From: Nonomuraea roseoviolacea subsp. carminata
GTDB lineage: Bacteria > Actinomycetota > Actinomycetes > Streptosporangiales > Streptosporangiaceae
Reading direction: 5' to 3'
Length of the DNA: 64,000 nucleotides
Assembly: GCF_024172185.1 (NCBI RefSeq)
Contig: NZ_JAMZEC010000001.1
Span: forward strand, 4,608,001-4,672,000
Under the pieces are notes generated by a model. The model saw only the letters and a list, made by a program, of their open reading frames with translations. It had not been told where the DNA came from and did no database searches. Shown one piece after another: positions 8,976-17,488 of the stretch. The translations under genes were made by a program, and so were the position numbers. Position 1 is the stretch's first letter, and every line of letters begins with the position of its first letter.

Positions 8976-11087
8976 GTGGACGATCTGGAGAGCCTGGTCA
9001 TCGCCCGGCGGCTGCGTGTCCCCATCGGCGACGCCCCCACCGGTGAGTCCGGCTGGGGAGAGGTCGCCGCCCGCCAGCTCGACGCCGCGCTGCTGAGCGT
9101 CGGCTTCACGTGCTCGGCGGCCCTGCTCGACCGCCTGGGCAAGCTGCCCGGAGCGGCTGTGGTCGATCTCGGCGCGCGCGTCCTGGCCGCGGTCCGGCAT
9201 CTCGTCGGCGATCACGTGCGGCACAACGCGTACTTCATCGACTTCCCCCGCAACGTGCCCGACACGATGGAGTTCTGGGCCGGCCTGCTGCGGGAGGCGC
9301 TGCTCGACCCGGTCGCCGCCGCGCGCGTCCAGCCGGCGACGCTCGACCTGCTCGCCCTCCCGGGCTACGGCCGTTACCAGCACAGCTACGCCGACCTGCT
9401 GGCCGCGCACGCCGAGCTGATCCCGCTGGCCGGCGACCGGGTGACCGTGCTGGAGCTGGGCGCGAGCCTGGAGTCGGAGGCGCGCGAGCTCTACTTCTCC
9501 CTGGCGGGCTCGGAGGCGCCGCCGGCGGCCGAGGACCTGGCGGTGCTGCGCACGCTGGCCGCCTTCTGCGCCGACGAGCCGGAACGCGTCCCGGTGCGGG
9601 AGAGCCGCGCGGTCATCAACGAGATGCGCCTGGCCGCGGGCCGGCCGCTGCTCGTGGACACGGTGACCGACGTGCTCCGGCTCGCCTGCGGCGTCTCCGG
9701 CGGCGATGTCACGCTGACCGCGCCCACCAGGTTCCGCTCGTTCCGGCGTCCTGAGCGCCGCGCCCTTCTGCGGGCCCTGGACCAGGTCGCGGCGCCGGCC
9801 AAGCTCGCCGACGTGCCGCGTCACCGGGAGCAGTGGAAGCGGCTCGGTGAGCGGCTGCACCCGCACGAGTACCCGCAGTTCTCGCGCGCCGCGCAGGTCT
9901 TCGAGGTCGCGCGAGGGGAACGCCGGGCGCCCGGCCTCGACAGCCGGGTCGAGGCGGCCCTGTCGGCCGGACTCACCGGTGACGCGGTGGAGCTGCTGGA
10001 GAGGGCGCCCGGCGCGCTGCTGCGCCGTCTCGACCACCTGCTGCGGACCGGCGCCGACCCCGGCGGGGTGCTCGACGCCGCCGAGCGGGCCGCGGCGACC
10101 GCCTCCGGCCGGGTTCTGCTGTCCTTGCGGGAGCACCTGCAGAACCGGCTCGCCCCCGCCCCCGGGCGCGTCTTCGTCAACCGCCGCGGCCGGGGCTGGA
10201 CGACGGCCGACACCCGCGCGCGGCTGGAGGAGGACGTCGTGGCGCGGGCCGTGGCCGTCCTGGACGAGGAGATCACCCGGCGCCTGCCCGACCCGGGCGC
10301 GCTGGTCGTCGATCCCGAGATGCTCGACGTCGCCCTGCCGCTGTCCGGCAAGCCCGTCGCGCCCGGCCTCGGCATGCTGCCGCGCGGCTCGCTGTCGAGG
10401 GTGGACGGGGAACTGCTGCGCTTCTTCGTCCACTGGCGCCAGGCGGAGCGGCGCACCGACTACGACCTGTCGGCGCTGATGCTGGACGCCTCGTACGGCG
10501 ACGCCGAGCACGTCTCGTGGACGAACTACGGCAACGACTTCGCCGTGTACTCCGGCGACCTCACCGACGCCGCCGACGGCGCGAGCGAGTTCATCGACAT
10601 CCGGCTCGCCCGGGCCACCCGGCCGATCGTTATCCCGCAGGTTCACATCTACGCGGGCGAGGCGTTCGACGAGGCGGCGGAGGCGTTCTTCGGGTACATG
10701 ACCAGGGAGGCGGAGCAGGAGGGCAGGCCCTTCGAGCCGCGTACCGTGCGGATGAAGTCGGACCTGCGCGGCGCGGGCCGGGTCGCGCTGCCGCTCGCCT
10801 TCCTGCGCGGCGACGACGGCGCCTGGCGGGTGAAGTGGCTGCACCTCTACCTGAAGGGGCACCCCTCCTTCAACCAGGTGGAGGGCAGCCGCGTCACGTC
10901 TTCGCTGCTGGTGCGCTCGATCGTCGAGCGCGATCACCTGCGGGTCCGGTACCTGGCCGGCCTGCTGCGGCGCAAGGGCTCGGCGAGCGATCACACCACG
11001 TACATCGGCCTGCGGGCGCCGGCCGGTCTGCCGGAGGGGACACGGGTGTTCACGCCGGCGACGCTGCACGAGCTGATCCCCGCTTGA
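8976..11087 (+). CDS. SCO0854/MXAN_6230-like protein with TerD-like C-terminal region
   Basis: This protein of about 703 residues resembles the SCO0854/MXAN_6230 family from memory of its long conserved blocks (RHNAYFIDFPRNVPDTMEFW, YGRYQHSY, RLGERLHPHEYPQF). The C-terminal third has a TerD-like stretch (DYDLSALMLDASYGDAEHVS, SGDLTDAADGASEFIDIRL), linking it to the tellurite/stress-response Ter systems. Relatives are annotated with a RING-type zinc domain, but this protein has only three scattered Cys residues, so no RING is present. Start GTG 8976 (MDDLESL) is preferred; TATAGG at 8961-8966 could be its -10 box. The biochemical role is unknown. Confidence 0.75.
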   Translation: MDDLESLVIARRLRVPIGDAPTGESGWGEVAARQLDAALLSVGFTCSAALLDRLGKLPGAAVVDLGARVLAAVRHLVGDHVRHNAYFIDFPRNVPDTMEFWAGLLREALLDPVAAARVQPATLDLLALPGYGRYQHSYADLLAAHAELIPLAGDRVTVLELGASLESEARELYFSLAGSEAPPAAEDLAVLRTLAAFCADEPERVPVRESRAVINEMRLAAGRPLLVDTVTDVLRLACGVSGGDVTLTAPTRFRSFRRPERRALLRALDQVAAPAKLADVPRHREQWKRLGERLHPHEYPQFSRAAQVFEVARGERRAPGLDSRVEAALSAGLTGDAVELLERAPGALLRRLDHLLRTGADPGGVLDAAERAAATASGRVLLSLREHLQNRLAPAPGRVFVNRRGRGWTTADTRARLEEDVVARAVAVLDEEITRRLPDPGALVVDPEMLDVALPLSGKPVAPGLGMLPRGSLSRVDGELLRFFVHWRQAERRTDYDLSALMLDASYGDAEHVSWTNYGNDFAVYSGDLTDAADGASEFIDIRLARATRPIVIPQVHIYAGEAFDEAAEAFFGYMTREAEQEGRPFEPRTVRMKSDLRGAGRVALPLAFLRGDDGAWRVKWLHLYLKGHPSFNQVEGSRVTSSLLVRSIVERDHLRVRYLAGLLRRKGSASDHTTYIGLRAPAGLPEGTRVFTPATLHELIPA

Positions 11088-11284
11088 TACAGTGAAGATC
11101 GCGAGGCTATGGGAGGGCTTCCTTCTCTTCTTCTCCAAAAAGAATCTCCAGTCCTTCCGCTCTCCTCGCGCTCCGGCCGTGAGGCCATTCGGTGGCTTCC
11201 TTCCACTGGTTCGATTCCAGACAGGCCCCATGGGCCTGCCAGGTCATCCAGCCACCGAGCCTTCCTCACGGCCGGCCGCCCGCC
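11088..11284. other. Convergent intergenic region with pyrimidine-rich tract
   Basis: This 197-bp gap separates two convergent genes. It has an unusually AT-richer, pyrimidine-rich part (11118-11151), a T-arm-like CTGG-TTCGATT-CCAG (11206-11220), and a hairpin at 11222-11238. No tRNA body precedes the T-arm-like motif. Confidence 0.5.
11222..11238. terminator. Hairpin CAGGCCC-CAT-GGGCCTG, possible terminator
   Basis: Two perfect 7-bp arms flank a 3-nt loop between convergent genes. There is no T tract, as is usual for high-GC actinomycete terminators. The role is inferred from position. Confidence 0.45.
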
Positions 11285-12031
11285 TCATTCGGGCAGCGTG
11301 TGCGTCACGGTCCTGGGGGCCGGGGCCTTGACCGACACCTTGCCGCCCCACCCGGAGTAGCGGGTGTCGACGGAGATGATGCCGCCCTCGAACTCGGAGA
11401 AGCTCTCCGTGACGTCCTTGGCGCGGTACGAGCTCGACAGCTTGGTCACCAGGCCGGCCGAGCTCAGCGTCAGGGTGTAGGAGATCTCCGTCTCGTCGGC
11501 CCATTCGGTGAGGATCGAGCGGGCGAACCACGGCGAGACCTTGGCCAGGTCGGCGAAAGTGATCTTTCCGGTGACCTTGTTGCCGGCCTTCGTGCCCTTC
11601 TTGAGCAGCGCCGACAGCGTCGTGAGCTCGGCCGGGTTGAGGATCTGCCCGTAGATGGTGGGCAGCGAGCCGCCGCCGGTCGCGTACCAGGTCTTGCCCT
11701 TGGGCAGCTCGTAGATGGCGCCCGAGTAGTAGGCGGTGTCGCCGACGGAGACGACGCGGAACTTCTGGTCGTCCCAGGTGGCGCCCTTGAGGTCGTAGCC
11801 GGCCACGCCCTTCTTGCTGAACTGCAGCACGCCCTCGCCGGTGTCCGTCTGCAGCGTGTCGACGCCGTCGGACCAGTTGGCCACCTCGGTGAAGTGCACG
11901 CCGTGGCCGGGGACCAGCTTGGCCTTCAGCGCGCGTACGGGATCAGCTACCGGCGCGGCCGCCTGGGCGGGTGCGGCCGACACGAGGAGGACGGCGGCGA
12001 GCACGGACAACGCGGTGATCGTCTTCTTCAT
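11285..12031 (-). CDS. Secreted protein of unknown function
   Basis: The protein of about 248 residues has a clear Sec signal peptide (MKKTITALSVLAAVLLVSAA, cleavage after PAQA). The mature part is beta-rich with a hydrophilic C-terminus and no cysteines. It resembles the LolA/LppX-like 'hypothetical secreted' proteins common in actinomycetes, but I cannot name it. The ATG at 12031 is preferred over 12043: it starts at the MKK of the signal peptide, and a CATGAT -10-like box lies 6-7 nt before it, suggesting a leaderless transcript. Confidence 0.75.
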   Translation of the reverse strand: MKKTITALSVLAAVLLVSAAPAQAAAPVADPVRALKAKLVPGHGVHFTEVANWSDGVDTLQTDTGEGVLQFSKKGVAGYDLKGATWDDQKFRVVSVGDTAYYSGAIYELPKGKTWYATGGGSLPTIYGQILNPAELTTLSALLKKGTKAGNKVTGKITFADLAKVSPWFARSILTEWADETEISYTLTLSSAGLVTKLSSSYRAKDVTESFSEFEGGIISVDTRYSGWGGKVSVKAPAPRTVTHTLPE

Positions 12032-12103
12032 GGCAGTGATCATGCCGCGGCGGGATCACGGCACGGCCACCGGCAGGCAACAGCAGCGCGAGCGCCGTCG
12101 CGG

Positions 12104-12682
12104 TCAGGGCTTGACCAGGGAGAGGAACTCGGCACGGGAGCGGGCGTCGTCGCGCAGCACGCCGAGCAGGGTGGAGGTGATGGTCTGGGCCCCCGGGGAC
12201 TGCGCGCCGCGCAGCGTCATGCACGTGTGGTCGGCCCGGACGACCACGCCGACCCCTCGGGGCCGTAGGTTGGTCTGCAGCCACTCGGCGACCTGCTTGG
12301 TGAGGCGCTCCTGGACCTGCGGCCGGCAGGAGAAGTGCTCGACGATGCGGGCGAGCTTGGACAGGCCGACGATGCGCGGCCCCGGCAGGTATCCGACGTG
12401 GGCGACACCGGTGAACGGCAGCAGGTGGTGCTCGCACACCGACCGGAGCGGGATGTCGCGGACCAGGACGAGCTCGTCGTACTCCTCGTCGTTGGGGAAG
12501 GTGGTCAGCTCGAAGGGGCGCGGCGAGAACAGTTCGGCGTAGGCGCGCGCCATCCGCCCGGGGGTGCCGCGCAGGCTTTCGTTGTCCAGGTGGATGCCCA
12601 GGGCGTCGAGGAACTGGCCGGCCGCCAGCTCGGCCGCGGCCAGGTCGACGCCTCTGGTCGGGACGGTCGATCCGTTCAGCAT
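12104..12682 (-). CDS. folE: GTP cyclohydrolase I
   Basis: The 192-residue protein is a complete GTP cyclohydrolase I, which converts GTP to 7,8-dihydroneopterin triphosphate in folate/pterin synthesis. Zinc ligands are visible at Cys83 (SVCEHHLLPF) and Cys154 (HTCMTLRGAQ), and the substrate-binding EHHLLPF and HVGYLP segments are intact. It is shorter at the N-terminus than some homologues but has the full catalytic core. The start codon lies one base after the stop of the upstream membrane-protein gene, so the genes are cotranscribed. This context, outside a folate cluster, suggests a second or regulated copy. Confidence 0.95.
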   Translation of the reverse strand: MLNGSTVPTRGVDLAAAELAAGQFLDALGIHLDNESLRGTPGRMARAYAELFSPRPFELTTFPNDEEYDELVLVRDIPLRSVCEHHLLPFTGVAHVGYLPGPRIVGLSKLARIVEHFSCRPQVQERLTKQVAEWLQTNLRPRGVGVVVRADHTCMTLRGAQSPGAQTITSTLLGVLRDDARSRAEFLSLVKP

Positions 12683-12683
12683 G

Positions 12684-12977
12684 TCAGCCTCCCGACACGG
12701 TGGTGAGCAGGACGAGGACGAGCGTGGCGACGGCCGGCACGCCGTGTCCCGCGACGGCGACGACGGGGATGGCGCGCTCCGGGGCCGTGCTCGTGGCGCG
12801 GGCGCGATGGATCCTCAGGACCAGTCCCGTCGCCGCGAGCAGCAGGTGGCCGAAGACGACCGGGGCGGGCAGGCGGGACTCCCGCGTGCGGGGCCCGCCG
12901 CGGGAGATCCACATGCCGAGCATGGAGAAGCCGCCGAGCGCGGTGAGTATCCAGGTGACGAGTGCGGCGACCGCCAT
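12684..12977 (-). CDS. Small integral membrane protein
   Basis: This protein of about 97 residues has three probable membrane helices: residues 1-22 (MAVAALVTWILTALGGFSML), about 40-56 (PAPVVFGHLLLAATGLVL) and about 72-92 (VVAVAGHGVPAVATLVLVLL). ATG 12977 is chosen because GGAAAGG lies 9 nt upstream; a TTG at 12986 is the alternative. It sits between the DUF2231 gene and folE and touches folE (stop TGA, C, ATG). The function is unknown. Operon membership suggests a membrane partner of the DUF2231 protein. Confidence 0.75.
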   Translation of the reverse strand: MAVAALVTWILTALGGFSMLGMWISRGGPRTRESRLPAPVVFGHLLLAATGLVLRIHRARATSTAPERAIPVVAVAGHGVPAVATLVLVLLTTVSGG

Positions 12978-13028
12978 GATGACCAACCTTTCCGAGGGGG
13001 GTCCGGGAGTGCCCGGGGTTTTCGCGGG

Positions 13029-13448
13029 TCAGGAACGGAAGCCCGCTGCCTGGGTGGTCTCGTCCGCGACGCGCAGGCCGTAGCGGTAGGCGAGCTTTCC
13101 GCCGAGATGGCCGGAGACGGTCAGTGCCGCGAGGGCGACCACCGACAGCGCGATGTGGACCGGCGCCATCGGTCCCGCTCCCGTTCCCGCCGCCGCGCCG
13201 GCCCGCCATGCGCAGGCGATGCCGTACAGGGCGGCGGCCAGCGCGCCGATCACGCCGATCGCGATCAGCCACAGCGAGCCGCGGGCCAGGAAGCCCGGAT
13301 CGGGCACCACGTGTGAGGCGAGGTCGAAGAGCAGGCTCGTCACCCAGGCGCCGATCGGCACAGTGACCAGGATCGGATGCAGCGGATGCCCGTACGGCCC
13401 GGCCAGTGCCGTGACGGGGCGTTTGGCCTGATACTGCGGCGTGGGCAT
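13029..13448 (-). CDS. DUF2231-type membrane protein
   Basis: The 139-residue protein shows the DUF2231 pattern: PYGHPLHPILVTVPIGAWVT, then four membrane helices and a C-terminal GHLGGKLAYRYGLRV motif. His residues in the first and last motifs could bind haem or metal, as suggested for this family. The start at 13448 has a strong GGAGGGGG ribosome site. It is the first gene of the operon with the small membrane protein and folE, divergent from an HTH regulator. Confidence 0.85.
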   Translation of the reverse strand: MPTPQYQAKRPVTALAGPYGHPLHPILVTVPIGAWVTSLLFDLASHVVPDPGFLARGSLWLIAIGVIGALAAALYGIACAWRAGAAAGTGAGPMAPVHIALSVVALAALTVSGHLGGKLAYRYGLRVADETTQAAGFRS

Positions 13449-13465
13449 GGCCCCCTCCAATTTCA

Positions 13466-13479
13466 CTAACAATTATTAG
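13466..13479. promoter_or_regulatory. AT-rich palindrome in folE-operon/regulator divergent promoter
   Basis: CTAACAATTATTAG is an imperfect 14-bp palindrome and an AT-rich island in otherwise GC-rich DNA. It lies 18 bp upstream of the DUF2231 start. It is a likely operator of the divergent HTH protein at 13547. Confidence 0.5.
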
Positions 13480-13546
13480 CTTTATCACGCTGAAGGCCAC
13501 GAGGTGAAGAGGTTTCCCCACGGAAGACGAGTGTTATTGTGAACGG

Positions 13547-14239
13547 GTGACGGACGACGCGGTACGCGCCGTGGCGGCGCTGGACGACGAGTTGCGGCGT
13601 CGCATGTTCGCCTTCATCCGGCAGTCGCCCGCTCCGGTGACCCGCGACGAGGCGGCGCGCAGCGTCGGCATCTCCCGCAAGCTGGCGGCCTTCCACCTCG
13701 ACAAGCTGGTCGAGGTCGGCCTGCTCAGGGCCACGTACGCCCAACCGGACGGCATCCGCCGGGTCGGCCGCGCCCCGAAGCTGTACCAGCCGACCGACCT
13801 GCACGTTCAGGTCAGCATCCCGCCGCGCGAACACGGCCTGCTCGCCGAGATCCTGCTGGAGGCCGTACGGCACCAGCGGCCCGAGGAGAGCGGCCCGCAA
13901 GCCGCCGTACGCGTCGCGGCCGACCGCGGGCACGCGCTCGGGAAAGCGGAGCACGACCGGCTCAAGCCCGGCCGGCTCGGCACCGAACGGGCCCTCACCT
14001 ACATCGCCCACGTGCTGGAGGAGCACGGCTTCGAGCCGGCCCGCGTCGAGCCGACCCGCCTCCGGCTCGACAACTGCCCCTTCCACCCCCTCGCGGCCAA
14101 GGACCCCGATCTGGTGTGCGGGATCAACCACGCCTTCCTCGCCGCGTACTGCGAAGGACTCAGGGCGACCACCGTGCAGGCGACGCTGGCTCCCCGGCCG
14201 GGCGCCTGCTGCGTCGAGCTCAGCTCACGATCGTCGTAA
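13547..14239 (+). CDS. HTH transcriptional regulator (ArsR/DeoR-like winged helix) with C-terminal Cys motifs
   Basis: The 230-residue protein begins with a winged helix (VTRDEAARSVGISRKLAAFH-LDKLVEVGLL) followed by the RRVGRAPKLYQP linker. The C-terminal half carries LDNCPFHPLA, DLVCGINHAF and GACCVEL, a Cys arrangement resembling iron-sulphur-binding SufR-type regulators, so metal or redox sensing is plausible. A TATTGT box ends about 6 nt before the GTG start, with no ribosome site, which suggests a leaderless mRNA. It is divergent from the DUF2231-folE operon, the likely target. Confidence 0.8.
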   Translation: MTDDAVRAVAALDDELRRRMFAFIRQSPAPVTRDEAARSVGISRKLAAFHLDKLVEVGLLRATYAQPDGIRRVGRAPKLYQPTDLHVQVSIPPREHGLLAEILLEAVRHQRPEESGPQAAVRVAADRGHALGKAEHDRLKPGRLGTERALTYIAHVLEEHGFEPARVEPTRLRLDNCPFHPLAAKDPDLVCGINHAFLAAYCEGLRATTVQATLAPRPGACCVELSSRSS

Positions 14240-14267
14240 GGGGCGGGCCCGCTCTTGAGCCAGGGCG

Positions 14268-15158
14268 TCAGCGCTTGGCGTGGGCGGCGAAGAAGTCCCA
14301 GATGACCGCGGTGGCGTCGAGGGCCTTGGACGGGGGGTCGGCCCGGTCGCGGACGACCTGTCCGCCCGGCCACTGGTGTCCGGCTCCCTCGATGGTGATC
14401 AGAGTGACGGCGCGGCCCCGCGCGCAGCGGGCCGATTCGGTGGTGACCGGTCCTGACGTGGTGACGGTGGGGCGGCCGCAGCGGTCGACGGCCCGCCAGC
14501 CGGCCACGACCTCCGGCACCGGCGGCCCGTCGATCCTGGCGATCCCGGTGCCCGGGGCGCCGTCGAAGCGGACGTTCTCGTCGGCCAGGCCATGGATGTG
14601 GATGACCGACAGCGGCGCGGGCGCGGGGCAGTCACCGAGCCGGGTCGTGGCCACCGGACCGACGGCGGCGAAGATCCTGGTGTCACAGGCCAGCCGGTAG
14701 GCCATCATGCCGCCGTTGGAGATGCCGGTGGCGTACACCCGCCTGGGATCGATCGGCAGCCTGCGGCCGATGTCGGCGATCATCCGGGTGATGAAGGCGA
14801 CGTCGTCCACCTGCTCCCTGCCCGGCCTGCCGCAGCAGCCGTCGCCGACGTTCCACGCCGCCGGGCCGTCGGGGTAGGCGACGGCGAAGTGCCGCCGGTC
14901 CGCCTCGGCGTCCCAGCCGTACGACGTCTCCGCCTGCCGCGCCGAGCCGAAGCCGCCGTGCACCATCACCACCAGCGGCGCCTTCGCCGGAAGCGACGCG
15001 GGCCGGTGCAGCCGGTAGCTCCGCTGCCGCCCGTCCACGGTGATCGTGTGGACGGTGGTGGTGCTGCCGCCGGAGGCAGCCGCGACGCCGCTCCCGGCTG
15101 CGTACGCTGTGGCCAGGACGGCGAGCAACACCGCCACACTTGTACGGATCCTCCGCAT
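14268..15158 (-). CDS. Secreted alpha/beta-hydrolase, PHB depolymerase/feruloyl-esterase (LpqC-like) family
   Basis: The 296-residue protein has a signal peptide (MRRIRTSVAVLLAVLATAYA). It has the CE1/PHB-depolymerase core: VVMVHGGFGSA oxyanion region, nucleophile Ser in GISNGGMMAYRLAC, Asp in IHGLADENVRFD and His in GAGHQWPGG. It should hydrolyse esters of polymers or hydroxycinnamates outside the cell. The start is chosen for its signal peptide and a GGGAAGAGAG ribosome site. It is divergent from the two-component system at 15252, which could control it, but nothing proves that. Confidence 0.85.
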   Translation of the reverse strand: MRRIRTSVAVLLAVLATAYAAGSGVAAASGGSTTTVHTITVDGRQRSYRLHRPASLPAKAPLVVMVHGGFGSARQAETSYGWDAEADRRHFAVAYPDGPAAWNVGDGCCGRPGREQVDDVAFITRMIADIGRRLPIDPRRVYATGISNGGMMAYRLACDTRIFAAVGPVATTRLGDCPAPAPLSVIHIHGLADENVRFDGAPGTGIARIDGPPVPEVVAGWRAVDRCGRPTVTTSGPVTTESARCARGRAVTLITIEGAGHQWPGGQVVRDRADPPSKALDATAVIWDFFAAHAKR

Positions 15159-15251
15159 GCGCGAATCTCTCTTCCCTCGGTGAACGATCGCCGGCAGTGA
15201 ACAGGACCTCTTTGGCAAATCCATGAGACCGCTGATCCCCAAGGAGCACCG

Positions 15252-15947
15252 ATGACCGCGCCCAGGATCCTCGCCGTGGACGACGACGCGGCGATCCTCC
15301 GCTCGCTCCGCCGTGGCCTGCGGCTGGAGGGTTTCGACGTGACGACCGCCGAGTCCGGGCGGCGGGCCCTCGACCTGGTCGACGGCGCGCCTCCGGACGC
15401 GGTCGTGCTCGACGTGTCGATGCCCGGCGTGTCGGGGATCGAGGTGTGCTCGCGGCTGCGCGGCCGCGGCTCGGAGGTGCCCGTGCTGATGCTCTCGGCC
15501 ATGGACGAGGTCGCCGACCGGGTGGCCGGGCTGGCCGCGGGCGCGGACGACTACGTGGTGAAGCCGTTCGCGCTGGAGGAGCTGGTGCTGCGGCTGCGCG
15601 CGCTGCTGCGCAGGGCCGGTCGCGCTCCCGGCACGACGATCCGGGTGGGCCCGCTGACGGTCGTCCCGGCCACTCGCTCCGTCGTCCTCGACGGCCGCGC
15701 GGTCGATCTGACGCGGCGGGAGTTCGACCTGCTGGAGACCCTCGCGCGCAACGCCGGCATCGTGCTGTCCCGGCAGGTGCTGCTGGAACGGGTCTGGGGC
15801 TACGACTTCGAGGTGACCGGCAACGCCGTCGACACCTTCGTCGGCTACCTGCGCCGCAAGCTCGAAGCCGGCGGCGAGGCCCGGCTGGTGCACACGGTGC
15901 GCGGGGTCGGGTTCGTGTTACGGACACCGCCGGCGGTCGCGGGATGA
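15252..15947 (+). CDS. OmpR-family response regulator
   Basis: The 231-residue protein has a receiver domain (residues 4-115) with acidic pocket VDDD, phospho-acceptor Asp in VVLDVSMPG, conserved Ser/Thr region MLSAM and Lys in YVVKPF. A winged-helix Trans_reg_C domain follows (residues 130-225, VDLTRREFDLLETLA and YLRRKLEAGG). AAGGAG precedes the ATG by 6 nt. It overlaps the kinase start (ATGA), so the pair is translationally coupled. Confidence 0.95.
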   Translation: MTAPRILAVDDDAAILRSLRRGLRLEGFDVTTAESGRRALDLVDGAPPDAVVLDVSMPGVSGIEVCSRLRGRGSEVPVLMLSAMDEVADRVAGLAAGADDYVVKPFALEELVLRLRALLRRAGRAPGTTIRVGPLTVVPATRSVVLDGRAVDLTRREFDLLETLARNAGIVLSRQVLLERVWGYDFEVTGNAVDTFVGYLRRKLEAGGEARLVHTVRGVGFVLRTPPAVAG

Positions 15948-17488
15948 GGCTGTCCACCCGGTTCGCCGTCTGCTTCGCCGTGCTCGTCCCGCTGCTGGTC
16001 CTGCTGTCCGGGCTGGCCGTGCTGCGGCTGGTGTCCGACGACCTGTACGCGGAGCGCGACCGGCAGCTCGTCGCGCGGTTGCACGCGCTGACACCGGTCG
16101 CCTCCCTGTACGCGTCACAGGCCGATCTCGGCATGACCCCCGGCGCGCTCAGGCAATGGCTGGCCGCGGCGGCCCCGGGCGGGGCGTATTTGGAGGTCCC
16201 CGGGGCCGGGCCGTTCGCCGTCGGAGACCTGCCCCGCGGGCCGTACCCGGCAGATGTGGCCGGGCCGGCCGACCTCGTCCGGGACAGGCGGCGGTGGCGG
16301 TTCGTGCAGGCCGACCTCGGACAGGCGGGCCCCGGGCAGGCGGGCCCTGGGCAGGCGGACCTCGGCCGGGGCGGGCGGGCCCGGCTGTGGCTGTTCGAGC
16401 CGGCGGCGCACGTGAACGGGCAGCGCTGGCAGCTCGCCCGGCGCGTGCTGCTGTCCACGCTCGTCGCGTGCGCGGTGGGCGTGGTCGCGGGCCTGGCTCT
16501 CGGGCGGCTCGCCGTACGGCCGGTGACGGCGCTGCACCGGCAGGCCCGGGCGATCGACCTGCCGCCACGCGCGGCGGCCCGGATCGGCCTCCCGTCGCCC
16601 GCGGCCGACGGGAGCGGCGTGCTGCCGTCGCGCGCGGCGATCCGGCTGGCCACCACCTCGCGAGCCGTCGAGGTGGACGAGCTGGCCGGGCTGGTCAACG
16701 AGCTGCTGGACCGGCGCGACGCGGCGGTGGCGCGCACGGGCGAGGCCCTGGAGACGGCGCGCGCCTTCGCCGCCACGGCCGCGCACGAGCTGCGTACCCC
16801 GCTGACCAGCATGGGTGCCAACCTGGGCCTGCTCGACCACCCGGGCCTGGACCCGGCGGAACGGACGGAAGTCGTCGCGGACCTGAACGCCGAGCACGCC
16901 CGGATCCTGCGGCTGATCACCATGCTGAGCCGGCTGGCCCGCGGGGAGCTGCTCGACCGGGCGACCTTCACCGAGGTCGACCTGGCCGAGATCGTCGGCA
17001 CGGCGGTCGAGGACGCCCGCCGCCGCCATCCGCGCGCCACGATCTCCGCCTCCGTCCCGGACGCCCTGCCCGTGCGCGGATGGGCCGAAGGACTCCAGCT
17101 GATCGTGGACAACCTGCTGGACAACGCCGCGATCCACGGCGCCGACGACCAGGGCCGGGCCCTGGTCATCGTGGAGCTGTCAGTGCGCGGCGACGCGGCC
17201 GTCCTGTCCGTGCGGGACTCCGGCCCCGGCATCGCGCCCGCCGACCGCGAGACGGTCTTCGCCCGCTTCCACCGCCGCGCAGGAAGTCCCGGCTCCGGGC
17301 TCGGCCTCACCCTCGTCCGCCAGCAGGCGACGCTGCACGGCGGCGGCGTCGTCGTGGCCGACCGGGACGCCGGCACGCGGATCGACGTGCGGCTTCCGCT
17401 CTCCGGCGGCCTGTCGCGGCCCGCCGATCCGGGCTCCTGGCTCGGACAGCGGTACGGCTCACCTGTCGCGGGTGAGGAAGCGCCGTAG
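15944..17488 (+). CDS. Sensor histidine kinase of the preceding response regulator
   Basis: The 514-residue kinase has a membrane helix at residues 8-30, an extracellular region to about 170, a second helix (VLLSTLVACAVGVVAGLALG), a HAMP-like linker, an H-box (TAAHELRTPLTSM) and an HATPase domain with N (VDNLLDNAAIHG), G1 (DSGPGIAP) and G2 (GSGLGLTLV) boxes. The sensor region carries a 15-bp tandem repeat at 16319-16363 encoding GQAGP-GQAGP-GQADL, an unusual flexible insert. The last 30 bp overlap the convergent enoyl-CoA hydratase gene. The signal is unknown. Confidence 0.92.
   Translation: MRLSTRFAVCFAVLVPLLVLLSGLAVLRLVSDDLYAERDRQLVARLHALTPVASLYASQADLGMTPGALRQWLAAAAPGGAYLEVPGAGPFAVGDLPRGPYPADVAGPADLVRDRRRWRFVQADLGQAGPGQAGPGQADLGRGGRARLWLFEPAAHVNGQRWQLARRVLLSTLVACAVGVVAGLALGRLAVRPVTALHRQARAIDLPPRAAARIGLPSPAADGSGVLPSRAAIRLATTSRAVEVDELAGLVNELLDRRDAAVARTGEALETARAFAATAAHELRTPLTSMGANLGLLDHPGLDPAERTEVVADLNAEHARILRLITMLSRLARGELLDRATFTEVDLAEIVGTAVEDARRRHPRATISASVPDALPVRGWAEGLQLIVDNLLDNAAIHGADDQGRALVIVELSVRGDAAVLSVRDSGPGIAPADRETVFARFHRRAGSPGSGLGLTLVRQQATLHGGGVVVADRDAGTRIDVRLPLSGGLSRPADPGSWLGQRYGSPVAGEEAP

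Noticed and set aside
8898..11231. Long open frame of 777 codons on the minus strand
   Set aside because: It is antisense to the SCO0854-like gene, has low-complexity Arg/Gly/Gln-rich sequence and no domain. Long antisense frames are common at this GC content.
11106..11240. tRNA gene
   Set aside because: Only a T-arm-like motif is present. There is no acceptor pairing, D-arm or anticodon arm upstream.
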